Position numbers and translations under genes: made by a program
The notes under the pieces: model-generated
Told to the model about the DNA's origin: nothing
The model's database searches: none
What the model saw: the letters and a program-made list of their open reading frames with translations, nothing else
Assembly: GCF_002154605.1 (NCBI RefSeq)
Contig: NZ_MUNE01000600.1
Location: 1-37,710, forward strand
Reading direction: 5' to 3'
Length of the DNA stretch: 37,710 nt
Source: Streptomyces milbemycinicus
GTDB taxonomy: Bacteria; Actinomycetota; Actinomycetes; Streptomycetales; Streptomycetaceae
Part shown: positions 24,568 to 33,409 of the stretch, piece by piece
Position numbering within the stretch: position 1 is the first letter of the stretch
How the letters are laid out: each line of letters begins with the position of its first letter

Positions 24568-25002
24568 TCAGCCGATCCACAAGGAGAGCGTCGCGACGAG
24601 GGCGGCGGCGCCGGTCACCCGGAGCGCGCCGACCGCCCGCGGATCCCAGGCGCCGGCGCGCGAGCGGCCTTCGGGAGCCTTCTGGGGCACGCGGGCGACA
24701 TCTCCGCCGGGCGTCGGCGCGGGGGCGGTGAACTGCGGGTCGACCGTGATGGTGGTGACGCCCAGCGGTTCGGTGAGCGCGCGCAGCGCGGGCTCGGCGA
24801 GCCTGATCCACGCCTGGTCCGGGCCGAGCGTCGCGGTCAGCCTGCGCTCGGACGTGAAGCCGACGGCCGTACGGTCGCCGAGGGGCGTACGGAAGAGCCT
24901 GGCGGCACACCGTGAGGGGCCCGGCCGGACCGGGACGTACAAGGGCCCGGCCGGGAACCGATCACAGGGCTCGGGGTCTTCGTCGTACGGGAGCTCTGCC
25001 AT
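24568..25002 (-). CDS. SAV_915-like conserved protein
   Basis: 144 residues. The N-terminal 100 residues carry VPVRPGPSRCAARLFRTPLG, RTAVGFTSERRLTATLGPDQ and IRLAEPALRALTEPLG, the set I associate with the actinobacterial SAV_915 family. A Pro-rich linker follows, then a short hydrophobic C-terminus (VTGAAALVATLSLWIG) that could be a membrane anchor. Function unknown. AGGAGG lies seven bases before the ATG at 25002. It precedes the decarboxylase gene as first gene of a two-gene operon whose upstream region holds phased CTGACG repeats. Confidence 0.82.
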   Translation of the reverse strand: MAELPYDEDPEPCDRFPAGPLYVPVRPGPSRCAARLFRTPLGDRTAVGFTSERRLTATLGPDQAWIRLAEPALRALTEPLGVTTITVDPQFTAPAPTPGGDVARVPQKAPEGRSRAGAWDPRAVGALRVTGAAALVATLSLWIG

Positions 25003-25122
25003 GGGATGCCTCCTGGAGGATCCAAGGTGGTGCGGGGGCTGAGCCGACCGCCTCCGACACAGGGAGGCCGCCCGGGCTCGCCGCCCACGCTACGCCCGCC
25101 GCACCCGGCTCCCGGACGGGTC

Positions 25123-25171
25123 CTGACGGGATGCTGACGGCGAACCGGACGACGCTGACGCGATGCTGACG
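25123..25171. promoter_or_regulatory. Four CTGACG repeats at 11/21/11-bp spacing
   Basis: CTGACG begins at 25123, 25134, 25155 and 25166. The steps are 11, 21 and 11 bp, close to one, two and one helical turns, so all copies face the same side. On the transcribed (minus) strand they read CGTCAG in two pairs, 120-180 bp upstream of the SAV_915/lysA start. This suits a two-dimer response-regulator site. Confidence 0.5.
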
Positions 25172-25195
25172 CGCGCTGCGAACGGTTCGCCGTGC

Positions 25196-26170
25196 TCAGG
25201 CGGGGAGGGAGCCTAGCCAGTCGGTCAGGTGCTGGTTGACCTCTTCATGGCGTTCCTGCTGGATCCAGTGGCCGCAGCCGTCGAGGATGTGGCAGGAGCG
25301 CAGGCCTGGCAGGGTGGTGGGGTACGCCTTGATCGCGTCGGCCAGCCAGGTGGTGGAGGCGTCCAGGGCACCGCCGAGGAACAGCGACGGTTGGGTGAGG
25401 GGGGCGCCGTCGAAGTCGGCGAGGTCTTCCCAGTCCCGGTCCATGTTGCGGTAGCGGTTCAGGGGTCCGGTGAAGCCGGTCCGTTCGAATTCAGCGGCGT
25501 AGCTGTCGAGGTCGTGCTCGCTGAGCCAGGCGGGCAGACGGCCTTCGGGAAATCTGTCGCGCATCGTCCCGCCGGGGCTGATGAAGTGCGGGTCGGGCGA
25601 GCCGGGCGCGGGCATGGTGTCGGCGGACAGCGCGGCGTAGAGACCGGCGAGCCAGCCGCGTACATCGGGCTCGATCTCGGCCTCGGCGCGGCCGGGCGCC
25701 TGGAAGTACGAGACGTACAGTTCGTCATCCCCGCCCATCCGGGCGAAGATCTCGCTGGGCCGCGGTCCTCCGCGCGGGGTGTAGGGGACGCTCAGCAGTC
25801 CGACCGCGCGGAAGACATCGGGCCTGACCAGGGCGGAGTTCGCGGCGATGGGCGATCCCCAGTCATGGCCGACGATCACGGCCGTCTGCTCGCCGAGCGC
25901 GTCCACCACGGCGGCGTTGTCCTCGATGAGATCGAGCATCCGGTAGGCGGCCATGCTCTCCGGCTTGGAGGAACGCCCGTAGCCGCGGACGTCGATGGCG
26001 ACCGCGCGGTATCCGGCGGCGGCCAGCACCGGCAGTTGGTGGCGCCATGAGTACCAGGACTCGGGGAAACCGTGCACCAGCAGGACCAGCGGTCCGGTCC
26101 CCTGCTCCACCAGATGGATCCTGCCCGCGGGGGTGGGGACCAGGCGATGTGTGACGTCCGGTTGCGACAT
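25196..26170 (-). CDS. Alpha/beta hydrolase, epoxide-hydrolase type
   Basis: 324 residues. The oxyanion loop is LLVHGFPESWYSW, the nucleophile elbow is VGHDWGSPIAANSALV with Asp as nucleophile, and the catalytic His is in LDGCGHWIQQERHEEV. This set is that of soluble epoxide hydrolases (EphA-like); the cap domain (about 145-240) lies between. The ATG at 26170 sits behind GGAGGAG. It might instead be a haloalkane or ester hydrolase, but the HGFPES and GHDWG combination favours epoxide hydrolysis to a diol. It diverges from the guanidinium exporter; the 237 bp between hold the riboswitch. Confidence 0.9.
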   Translation of the reverse strand: MSQPDVTHRLVPTPAGRIHLVEQGTGPLVLLVHGFPESWYSWRHQLPVLAAAGYRAVAIDVRGYGRSSKPESMAAYRMLDLIEDNAAVVDALGEQTAVIVGHDWGSPIAANSALVRPDVFRAVGLLSVPYTPRGGPRPSEIFARMGGDDELYVSYFQAPGRAEAEIEPDVRGWLAGLYAALSADTMPAPGSPDPHFISPGGTMRDRFPEGRLPAWLSEHDLDSYAAEFERTGFTGPLNRYRNMDRDWEDLADFDGAPLTQPSLFLGGALDASTTWLADAIKAYPTTLPGLRSCHILDGCGHWIQQERHEEVNQHLTDWLGSLPA

Positions 26171-26352
26171 GGCTCCTCCGGGTTGCTGATCGACTCGTAC
26201 TGCGATGGTGGGCCGCATACCGCATCGGTGCGAGTCCCGTTGCCGGCTCGGCAAATCGATGCTGGGAACACCGCTGGTCCTGCCCGGTGGCTTTGCGGAC
26301 CGGGGGCGTCGGGGCCGGTGTGCGAAAATGGCCGACAGAGCCCGACCGGCTC

Positions 26353-26393
26353 CTGGACGAGGTGCGCCGTACCCAGACATGACAAGACGACGC
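26353..26393 (+). promoter_or_regulatory. Guanidine-III (ykkC-III) riboswitch
   Basis: The 41 bases match, by memory, the Thermobifida fusca guanidine-III aptamer almost position for position: GGACGAGGTGCGCCGTACCC and GACAAGACG blocks are identical. The outer stem CTGG/CCAG replaces CCGG/CCGG, a compensating change that keeps pairing. The pseudoknot partners GCGCCGT and ACGACGC keep six of seven pairs. The aptamer ends one base before the GGGGAG that serves as ribosome site for the exporter at 26408, so ligand binding can control translation. Guanidine-III RNAs are known to turn on guanidinium exporters. Confidence 0.9.
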
Positions 26394-26407
26394 GGGGAGT
26401 GTCTGTC

Positions 26408-26722
26408 ATGGCCTGGGTCGTTCTTGTGATCTCCGGGGTGCTGGAAGCCGTGTGGGCCACGGCGCTGAGCAAGTCGGAAGGGTTCAGCCGTCCACTGCCG
26501 ACCGTCGTCTTCGGTATCGGTCTGGTGCTGAGCATGGCGGGCCTGTCCTTCGCGCTGCGGACCGTGGATGTGGGCACCGGCTACGCGGTCTGGGTGGGCA
26601 TCGGCGCGGTGCTCACCGCCACCTACGCCATGGTCTTCGGCGGCGAGTCCGTCGGCTGGCTGAAACTTCTGTTGCTTCTGGGCATCGTCGGCTGCGTGGC
26701 CGGCTTGAAACTCGCGCACTGA
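26408..26722 (+). CDS. gdx: SMR-family guanidinium exporter (Gdx/SugE)
   Basis: 104 residues with four membrane helices. Glu13 in ISGVLEAVWATALSKSEGFS is the proton- and substrate-binding acid of the SMR family; the following S-x-GF and the GTGYAVWVGIGAVLTA helix are the Gdx/SugE subtype rather than EmrE. The ATG at 26408 has GGGGAG eight bases upstream. A guanidine-III riboswitch occupies 26353-26393, which independently assigns guanidinium as substrate. It should work as a dual-topology homodimer that exchanges guanidinium for protons. It is monocistronic, followed by a hairpin at 26736. Confidence 0.95.
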   Translation: MAWVVLVISGVLEAVWATALSKSEGFSRPLPTVVFGIGLVLSMAGLSFALRTVDVGTGYAVWVGIGAVLTATYAMVFGGESVGWLKLLLLLGIVGCVAGLKLAH

Positions 26723-26735
26723 AACTCGGCGGGGT

Positions 26736-26755
26736 CCTGGCCGACCAGGGCCAGG
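26736..26755 (+). terminator. Hairpin after the guanidinium exporter gene
   Basis: Perfect 7-bp arms CCTGGCC and GGCCAGG with a 6-base loop, 13 bases after the stop. No U tract follows. Confidence 0.5.
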
Positions 26756-26879
26756 CCGCGACGGCTGAGCGCGGGACGGTGGCGGGGAGCGGATCGGCGC
26801 ACACCCATGCGCCCTGTCGCGGCCCTTTTACTCATCCCACAATGGGCGGGCCGCTTTGGCCAGATCCGGGAGGTTGTCC

Positions 26880-29087
26880 TTGTCCGATCCCACCTCAGCG
26901 CCCTCCTGCGACGGCCGGGCTCCGCTCGTGGATCCTCAGCTCGCGCGCTATCTGGCCGAGCATCCGGCCCCGGCCGCGGCCGCCGACGCGCTGATCCGCG
27001 ACGACCAGGGGCGGATCCTGCTGGTCGACCCGGTCTACAAGGACGGCTGGGATCTGCCCGGCGGCATGGCCGAGGACGAGGAGCCGGCCTCCGCGCTCGT
27101 CCGGGAGGTGGGCGAGGAGCTGGGTCTCACCGTGGAAGTCGGGCGGCTGCTGGCCGTCGACAGCGTGCCCGCCACCGTGTACGGGCGCACCATCCTGGCT
27201 TTCGTCTACGCCGCCCATCTGCCCGGCGATCGCCCCCCGTCGGCCCTGCTCCCCCAGGACGGTGAGATCCGCAGCGCCCGATTCCTCCCCGAGCGGGAGG
27301 CCCTGGAGCTGCTGCCGCCGCTGCTGCGCCGTCGCGTGGCCGCCGCGCTCGCCGCCGAGCGCGGCTCGCACACCGCGGTGTTGCGCGATGGACACCGTCC
27401 GCCACCGCGCCGGCGCGACCACTATGCGCTGCTGCCGGCGCCGATGATGGCGGCCACCGTGCTGGTCACCGACGCCTCCGGGCGCATCCTGGTGCTCGAC
27501 CCGAGCTACAAGGACCATCTGGAGTTGCCCGGGGGCATGGTCGAGGCGGACGAGTCACCCGCGCAGGGCGCCGCGCGCGAGCTGGCGGAGGAGCTGGGGC
27601 TGACAGTTCCGGTCGGACGGCTGCTGGCGGTGGACACCTCGTCGGCGGCGGCCCCCCGGCACGGCCGCGCCCTGACCTGCATGATCTTCGCCGCACCGCC
27701 GCTGACCCCGGCCCAGGCCGGGCAACTGACCTTCCCCGACGGGGAGATCCGCGCCGCGCACTGGCTGAGCCGCGACGAGGCCTCGCGGCGGCTGCCCGCC
27801 CGGCTGGCCGCCCGGGTGGCGGCCGGCCTGGGCGCCCTCGCCACGGGCGGTGTCATCCACCTGGAGCGGGGCGAGCCGACCGCCCTGCCGGCCGGGCTGA
27901 CCGTGCGGGAGCGGGCGGCCCAGGCTCGTGCGGCGATGGTCGACCGGCTGGCGGCCGACGGCGTACTGACCGACCCGGATCTACGGCGGGCCCTGCTCGC
28001 GGTCCGGCGTGAAGTCCTGCTCCCCCGCTGCTATATCCGCCGCCCCACGGCCGCCGGGCAGCCGAGGGCCTGGCAGCTGCTGGACGGCGCGGACCCCCGT
28101 GACCGGGACGAGTGGCTGGCCTGGATCCACGACGGGGACTCGGTGCTGTTCCAGCATCGCGGTGAGCCACTTGACGCCGCTGAGCGCGGGCAGATCGTCA
28201 CCGGGGGCGGGTTCACCGGGATGTCCACCGGCATGATCACCGCGGTCGAGGGGCTGCAGTCGCTGGGCCTGGCGGCCGGGGACCGGGTGCTGGAGTCGGG
28301 CACCGGCCCGGGGCTCGTGACGGCCGCGCTGTGCGAAATCCTCGGGGACACCGCGGTCACCACGGTCGAGGCCGATCCGCATCTGGCCGAGGCCGCCCGC
28401 GAGCGCCTGGCCCGACTCGGGCACCGGCCCCGGGTCGTACGGGGTGACGGCCTGGCCGGCCGCCCCGGCGAGCGCTTCGACGCGATCCTGCTGTCGTTCG
28501 CGGTCCGGGGCCTGCCGCCCGCCCTGCTGGAGCAGCTGGCCGACGGCGGGAGGCTGTTGGCGCCGATCACGACGGGCGCGGTCGGCTGGCCCGCCCGGGC
28601 GATGGTCCGCCGTACCGGCGACACGCTGGACGCCGTGCTGCGACCGGTCATCTCGGGGCACCGGCCGGGCCTGGGCGTGGAGCTGGTCACCGCGCCCGAC
28701 CGGATGCCCGACGGTCCGGTCACCGTCCGGCCAAGTCGCCTCGCCCCACCCGAGGATGCCGGGTTCTGGCTGGCGGTCGGCCATCTGCTGCCCGGTCTGG
28801 TACGGGTCGCCGGCGCCGAGGGGCTGTCCCTGTACGCCCCGGCCGAGGAGTCATGCGCCATCGTCCACTCCGACGGCGGCTCCTGGGTTGTCGAGGGTAG
28901 TGGCCCCCGGAACATCTGGGCCGAGGTGGAGAGCGTCCACGCCCGCTGGATCCAGGCGGGCCGACCCGGCCATTACCGCCTCGACCTGACCGATCCCGCC
29001 GTCCAGCGGGTGGACGGCGGCGCGGGCGCACACGCGCTGACGTGGCGGCTGCCCGGCCAATTCGCCCCGGCCGCCGTCGCCTCGTAG
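26880..29087 (+). CDS. Nudix-Nudix-protein isoaspartate methyltransferase-like fusion protein
   Basis: 735 residues from the TTG at 26880, six bases after GGGAGG. Domain 1 (about 32-155) and domain 2 (about 190-318) are Nudix hydrolases that look like a tandem duplication: both have (D)P.YKD..(D/E)LPGGM and VGRLLAVD. Nudix boxes are complete in both (REVGEELGL and RELAEELGL), though box 1 is one residue shorter between GG and RE. The rest (about 341-735) is a PIMT-like methyltransferase: [35 protein letters not shown], motif [17 protein letters not shown], and a C-terminal actinobacterial extension ([20 protein letters not shown]). Nudix enzymes cleave nucleoside-diphosphate-linked molecules; PIMT-like domains methylate isoaspartate or modify peptides. 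Why one protein has all three is unknown. No signal peptide; it acts in the cytoplasm. Confidence 0.88.
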   Translation: MSDPTSAPSCDGRAPLVDPQLARYLAEHPAPAAAADALIRDDQGRILLVDPVYKDGWDLPGGMAEDEEPASALVREVGEELGLTVEVGRLLAVDSVPATVYGRTILAFVYAAHLPGDRPPSALLPQDGEIRSARFLPEREALELLPPLLRRRVAAALAAERGSHTAVLRDGHRPPPRRRDHYALLPAPMMAATVLVTDASGRILVLDPSYKDHLELPGGMVEADESPAQGAARELAEELGLTVPVGRLLAVDTSSAAAPRHGRALTCMIFAAPPLTPAQAGQLTFPDGEIRAAHWLSRDEASRRLPARLAARVAAGLGALATGGVIHLERGEPTALPAGLTVRERAAQARAAMVDRLAADGVLTDPDLRRALLAVRREVLLPRCYIRRPTAAGQPRAWQLLDGADPRDRDEWLAWIHDGDSVLFQHRGEPLDAAERGQIVTGGGFTGMSTGMITAVEGLQSLGLAAGDRVLESGTGPGLVTAALCEILGDTAVTTVEADPHLAEAARERLARLGHRPRVVRGDGLAGRPGERFDAILLSFAVRGLPPALLEQLADGGRLLAPITTGAVGWPARAMVRRTGDTLDAVLRPVISGHRPGLGVELVTAPDRMPDGPVTVRPSRLAPPEDAGFWLAVGHLLPGLVRVAGAEGLSLYAPAEESCAIVHSDGGSWVVEGSGPRNIWAEVESVHARWIQAGRPGHYRLDLTDPAVQRVDGGAGAHALTWRLPGQFAPAAVAS

Positions 29088-29200
29088 CGCGCCTCCCCTT
29101 ACCCCCATTTCCCCCTGAACGACCGGGCAGTTGGGTTACGCGGCGGCCGGACCGAGGGCACAATCCAAGCCTGACCGACAGTCCTCTCAAGGAGGTTCGG

Positions 29201-30088
29201 GTGAAGACGGCACGCCGTACGTGGAGAAGTTCCCGCCTGATGGCCGCGGTATCGAGCCTGTTCACCGCGGCAGCCGTCGCGACAGCCGGTACGAGTGCGG
29301 CCGCTGCCGCCGAGGCGTCCCCCGCCTCCGTGTCCCAGGCCGCTTCGGCCATCGAGTCGCTGAACGTCCCGGGGACCGCCTGGACCGTGGACGAACGCAC
29401 CGGGACGCTGCGCGTATCCGTCGGCTCCACGGTCGGGGGCGACGACCTGGCCAGGCTCGACCGTACCGCCGCGCGCTCAGGCGGCGCCGTGACCGTCGAA
29501 CGGCTCGGCGGACCGCTGCGTACCCTCCTCTCGGGCGGCGACGGCGCGTACGCCTCCGCGGGTTGGCGCTGTTCCGTCGGGGTCAATGTGCAAAGCGGCG
29601 CCACGTACTACTTCATCACCGCCGGCCACTGCACCGACGGTCTGCCGACCTGGTACACCGGCGCCGATCTGACCACCGCGGTCGGCCCGACGACGGGCAC
29701 CAGCTTCCCCGGCGACGACTACGGCGTCGTCCGCTACGCCAACGCGGCCGTCCCGCACCCCGGTACGGTCGGCACCGTCGACATCACCGGAACCGCCACC
29801 GCCTATGTCGGCCAGGAGGTCTGCCGCCGGGGGGCCACGACCGGTGTCCACTGCGGCCGGGTCACCAGTCTCAACGCCACCGTCAACTACGGCAACGGCG
29901 AGATCGTCTACGGGCTGATCCAGACCAATATCTGCGCCGAGCCGGGGGACAGCGGCGGTCCGCTCTACGCGGGCGACAAGATCATCGGCATTCTCTCCGG
30001 CGGCACCGGGGACTGCGCCACCGGCGGCACCACCTACTACCAGCCCATCCAGGAGGTGCTGAGCGCCTACGGCCTCACCGTCTACTGA
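29201..30088 (+). CDS. Secreted S1-family serine protease, streptogrisin type
   Basis: 295 residues from the GTG at 29201, five bases after AAGGAGG. A signal peptide ([20 protein letters not shown], near GTSAAAAA) is followed by a short propeptide of about 75 residues, then a chymotrypsin-fold domain starting near [14 protein letters not shown]. The triad is His143 (TAGHC), Asp173 (DDYGVV) and Ser251 (EPGDSGGPL). Cysteine pairs around the His and Ser match streptogrisins A, B and E. The propeptide should be removed on secretion. Specificity cannot be set with confidence. The gene stands alone with a small hairpin after it. Confidence 0.93.
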   Translation: MKTARRTWRSSRLMAAVSSLFTAAAVATAGTSAAAAAEASPASVSQAASAIESLNVPGTAWTVDERTGTLRVSVGSTVGGDDLARLDRTAARSGGAVTVERLGGPLRTLLSGGDGAYASAGWRCSVGVNVQSGATYYFITAGHCTDGLPTWYTGADLTTAVGPTTGTSFPGDDYGVVRYANAAVPHPGTVGTVDITGTATAYVGQEVCRRGATTGVHCGRVTSLNATVNYGNGEIVYGLIQTNICAEPGDSGGPLYAGDKIIGILSGGTGDCATGGTTYYQPIQEVLSAYGLTVY

Positions 30089-30106
30089 CGGCCGACCACG
30101 CGGCCG
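30089..30106 (+). terminator. Short hairpin after the protease gene
   Basis: CGGCCG arms separated by six bases begin right after the protease stop. The stem is only 6 bp and each arm is itself palindromic. Confidence 0.35.
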
Positions 30107-30202
30107 GCCACGCGAAAACGGCGTCCGGACAACGGCTCACGAACGGCGCGCCCGCGGGTACTGTCATCAGCAGGCCCTGGCCCCGACCGCGAGGAGGTGC
30201 GC

Positions 30203-30487
30203 ATGAGCGCACAGCCCGACCACTCCGTCGACCGCAAGGTCACCGCCATCCCGCACACCATCAACGCCATCGGTGAGGCCTTGAGCGGTGAGCAGCGCGC
30301 CCGCTTCTACGGGGAGGTCCTGGCCGCCGAGGAGTCCGTCGTCCCCGCGGTGATGCGCTCGTGGTGGAAGATCGCGATGCTGGCCAAGGCGCCGTTGGCA
30401 GCGCACAGCCGCGCGAACGCCGCCGCCGGGCGGAACCTGGTCAGCATCGACCACCTCATGACCCGGCTCGAGGGAGCGGGCGGGTGA
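30203..30487 (+). CDS. Small helical protein, DUF6247-like, putative antitoxin
   Basis: 94 residues; the ATG at 30203 follows GGAGG by five bases. The pattern IPHTINAIGEALSGEQRARF, then a long helix, then VVPAVMRSWWKIAMLAKAPL resembles actinobacterial DUF6247 proteins, which often precede a small RelE/ParE-like partner. The end shared with the next gene is a GTGA overlap, so the two are made together. An antitoxin role is inference from size, context and fold guess; no DNA-binding motif is obvious. Confidence 0.65.
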   Translation: MSAQPDHSVDRKVTAIPHTINAIGEALSGEQRARFYGEVLAAEESVVPAVMRSWWKIAMLAKAPLAAHSRANAAAGRNLVSIDHLMTRLEGAGG

Positions 30488-30777
30488 ACCATGAGCGTCC
30501 CCGGCCGGGCTGGGCCGCGTATATCGAAGAGACCCCGGCCGAGGCCATCGTGGCGATGCCTCCGGATCTGGCCAAGAAGGTCGCCAACTACATCGCCGCT
30601 CTCGCGCTCGAAGCAGGCGGTGCGCTGGACAAGGGCAAGCAGCCGCCCGGCGATCCGATGGACGACCACGACACACGCTTCAGCATCCAGGTCGCGGGCG
30701 AGCCCGTGATCATCGAGTACAGCGTCCACCACGACGTCCGGGCGGTACGGATTCCGGTCGTGGTCTGGTTCGACTGA
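30484..30777 (+). CDS. Small protein, possible RelE/ParE-fold toxin partner
   Basis: 97 residues from the GTG at 30484, whose TGA-sharing overlap couples it to the preceding gene. It has an N-terminal helix pair (AEAIVAMPPDLAKKVANYIA) and a C-terminal beta sheet (FSIQVAGEPVIIEYSVHHDV, AVRIPVVVWFD), the order seen in RelE/ParE-type toxins. Typical catalytic Arg/His positions cannot be fixed by eye, and it may be only a small regulatory partner. It ends 28 bp before the stop of the opposed STAND regulator. Confidence 0.6.
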   Translation: MNHERPRPGWAAYIEETPAEAIVAMPPDLAKKVANYIAALALEAGGALDKGKQPPGDPMDDHDTRFSIQVAGEPVIIEYSVHHDVRAVRIPVVVWFD

Positions 30778-30805
30778 TCTCCATGTGAGGGCCACGGCGC
30801 TCCGC

Positions 30806-33403
30806 TCATCGGTCGGCGTGGCGCGAGGCCGCCCGCGCCGCTTCCGCCTCGTCCCGGGCCAGGGCCGCGGCGGCGGGGTCGCCGGCCAGGGTGTGTGCCT
30901 TGGCCAGGGTGTCGAGCCCGACGGCCAGCCAGGTTCGGGAGCCGATCTGCCGCCACAGCCTGACCGCGGCTTCGGCGCGACGACGGGCCGGCCCGGGGCG
31001 GCCGGCCTTGAGCTGTGCCTCCGCGAGCGCGTACAGCGTCGCGGCCTCGCCCCACAGATTGCCGAATTCCCGGTAGGCCCACAGGCTCCGGGCCAGCAGT
31101 CGGCGCCCTTCCGCCGCCGCGCCCTGCCGTACCAGGACGTCCCCGAGCCAGCAGGTGGCGTGAGTGGCGCCGAGCCGGTCGCCCAGGTCCTCGCTGATCG
31201 AGGCGGCCTGCCGGAAGCAGTCGGCGGCGGCCGGGTGGTCGCCGAGTTCGCGGTGGCTCTGCCCCAGGCAGCGCAGGGCCTGGGCCTCACCGGGCCGGTA
31301 GCCCGCCTCCCGGCTCACCCGCAGGCACTCCGTGAACCGCGCCATGGCCGCCTCGACACGCCCCAGTTCGAGGTCGATGACGCCAATGCCGTTGGTCGCG
31401 TAGACGAGGCAGTTGGCGTTGCCCGCCGACCGGGCCAGCTCGCAGGCCTCTTCGAAGTGGCGTACGGCCGAGGAGTACTGGCCGAGCAGCCGGTGCACAT
31501 ACGCCAGCCCGGCCGTGGCACTGGCGCGGTAGGCCGGGCCTTCTCCCTCGGCGAGCAGCAGGGCCTGCTCGAAGTGTTCCAGCGCTTCCGGGTAGCGGTC
31601 GACGATGGTGGTGAGTTCGCCGAGGCAGCGGTGGAGTTTGGTGGCGCTGCGCCGGTCGCCGGCGCGCAGCGCCGTCTTGAGCGCCCGGCCCTGCACCCGC
31701 TCCCAGTCGTCGAAGTGGCTGCCGACCTGGAAGAGCGTCGTCAGCGCGGTGGCCAGCCCGGCGGCCGATGCGATGTCCGTGCTGTCGAGCGCCTGGTCGA
31801 CCACGTCGATGAGGAATCGGCGCTCGTCGTTGAACCAGGCCAGTGGGTCGGCGACGACCTGGTCGGCGTCCGTCGGGGAGAGCCGCCAGCAGGCCAGATC
31901 CATCTGGGAGATGCCCAGGAAGTCGACGCTGAGGGTTTCGGCGGCGAAATCGGCGAGGTGCAGGCTCGCGCCGAGCAGCCGGGTGAGCGCCGCCGCCCTC
32001 TCCTGGCGGGAGACCTCCCGCTCCGCCCGCTCCCGGCCGAGCAGCCGCACCAGGTCGTGCAGGCGGTGGCGGAATCCGGCGGCACCGGCCGAGGCGACCT
32101 CCACCAGGTGCACCTCGACCAGGTCGTCGAGCACGCCCTCCGCGTCGGACAGGCCGATATCCAGCAGGGTGGCGAGGGCCCAGGGGGCGAAGTCCGGCCC
32201 GGGCAGCAGGGCGAGCATGCGCAGGGCGTGCTGGGTGGTCGGGGCCATCCCCTGGTAGGTGAGTTCAAGACTGGCTCGTACGGCGATGTGGCCGACCGCC
32301 AGCTCGTCGAGCTTGCGCTGCTCGTCCGCGAGCGCGCGGGCGACTCTGGCCAGCGGCCAGTGCGGTCGTGCGGCCAGGCGTGCCCCGGCGACCCAGACCG
32401 CGAGGGGAAGGCCCTCGCAGGTTTCCACGATGGACCGGGCCGAGTCGTGCTCCGCGGCGGTCCGGTCCGGGCCCAGCATCTCGCGCAGCAGGGCGAGCCC
32501 GGTGGCGGAGTCCAGTACGTCCAGGGGGAGCCGGCGGCCGGCCAGGTCGGCCAGGGTGGTCCGGCTGGTGATGAGGGCGGCGCAGCGAGCACCGCTCGGC
32601 AGCAGGTCGCTCACCTGCGGCGCGTTGGCCGCGTTGTCTAGGACGACGAGCATCCGCCGCTGGGCCAGCAGCGTGCGGTAGAGATGGATTCTGCTGGTCA
32701 GCTCGGTGGGCACGGCGCCGCCCGGCACGCCGAGCGCGCGCAGAAAGGCCCCGAGGACCGTGAACGGCTCCGCCGGGTCGTCGCCGAAGCCCCGCAGGTC
32801 CACATAGAGCTGGCCGTCCGGGAAGCGCGGGGCCAGCAGATGTCCGGTGCGCACGGCCAGAGCCGTCTTGCCGACCCCGGCCGGGCCGGTGACCAACAGG
32901 GTCTCGGGACCGGAGCCTTCCTGGTCGAGGAGTCGGCAGGCCTCGGCCAGCTCGTCTTCCCGGCCGACGAACAGGGACAGGTCCGGGGGCAGCAGACACG
33001 GGACGAGCTGCCGGCCGGTCGCCCCGTCCCGATCCTGGCGATCGTCGTCGGCGGGGTCGCTAATCTGCTCAGGAGCCGACCCGGGAGCCGACCCGGGCGA
33101 GTCCGTGGCGGGGGCGGACTGTTCCCGCACGGCCAGTGCGCGGCGCGTCCGGACCCACTCCTCGACCGTCTCGGGACCACCGCCGCAGGCCCGGACCAGG
33201 GCCGCCACGATTTCCTCGCTGGGCAGCGAGACCCGGTTCAGCGCGCCGGCGACGGTGCTCGTGGGCAACTGGTCGCCCGCCCTGCGGGCCTTGCGCTCCA
33301 AAGCCCGGTAGGAGAGGCCGGACCGGGCTTTCACCGTGCGCAGGAGGGCGACGAACTCGTCGGCTGTCCGGACCGTATCGGGCCTGGGTAACGGCGTCGT
33401 CAC
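30806..33403 (-). CDS. HTH-NB-ARC-TPR (STAND) transcriptional regulator
   Basis: 865 residues. The N-terminal 85 residues are an Xre-like helix-turn-helix (LSYRALERKARRAGDQLPTS, VAGALNRVSLPSEEIVAALV). After a Gly/Ser/Pro-Asp linker the NB-ARC ATPase begins at LSLFVGREDELAEACRLL, with Walker A GPAGVGKT at 173-180, Walker B RRMLVVLDNA, and CEGLPLAVWVAGARLA (GLPL motif). From about 530 it is TPR repeats (YPEALEHFEQALLLAEGEGP and others) to the C-terminus. Such AfsR-like proteins without a SARP domain often control secondary metabolism or development. GTG 33403 lies six bases after a TAAGAT -10, so it may be leaderless. Target unknown. Confidence 0.88.
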   Translation of the reverse strand: MTTPLPRPDTVRTADEFVALLRTVKARSGLSYRALERKARRAGDQLPTSTVAGALNRVSLPSEEIVAALVRACGGGPETVEEWVRTRRALAVREQSAPATDSPGSAPGSAPEQISDPADDDRQDRDGATGRQLVPCLLPPDLSLFVGREDELAEACRLLDQEGSGPETLLVTGPAGVGKTALAVRTGHLLAPRFPDGQLYVDLRGFGDDPAEPFTVLGAFLRALGVPGGAVPTELTSRIHLYRTLLAQRRMLVVLDNAANAPQVSDLLPSGARCAALITSRTTLADLAGRRLPLDVLDSATGLALLREMLGPDRTAAEHDSARSIVETCEGLPLAVWVAGARLAARPHWPLARVARALADEQRKLDELAVGHIAVRASLELTYQGMAPTTQHALRMLALLPGPDFAPWALATLLDIGLSDAEGVLDDLVEVHLVEVASAGAAGFRHRLHDLVRLLGRERAEREVSRQERAAALTRLLGASLHLADFAAETLSVDFLGISQMDLACWRLSPTDADQVVADPLAWFNDERRFLIDVVDQALDSTDIASAAGLATALTTLFQVGSHFDDWERVQGRALKTALRAGDRRSATKLHRCLGELTTIVDRYPEALEHFEQALLLAEGEGPAYRASATAGLAYVHRLLGQYSSAVRHFEEACELARSAGNANCLVYATNGIGVIDLELGRVEAAMARFTECLRVSREAGYRPGEAQALRCLGQSHRELGDHPAAADCFRQAASISEDLGDRLGATHATCWLGDVLVRQGAAAEGRRLLARSLWAYREFGNLWGEAATLYALAEAQLKAGRPGPARRRAEAAVRLWRQIGSRTWLAVGLDTLAKAHTLAGDPAAAALARDEAEAARAASRHADR

Positions 33404-33409
33404 GGACCG

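Noticed and set aside
26171..26352. Guanidine-I (ykkC) aptamer further upstream
   Set aside because: GGGAACACCGCTGGTCC at about 26269-26285 recalls part of it, but the other conserved blocks are missing, and the class III aptamer explains the regulation.
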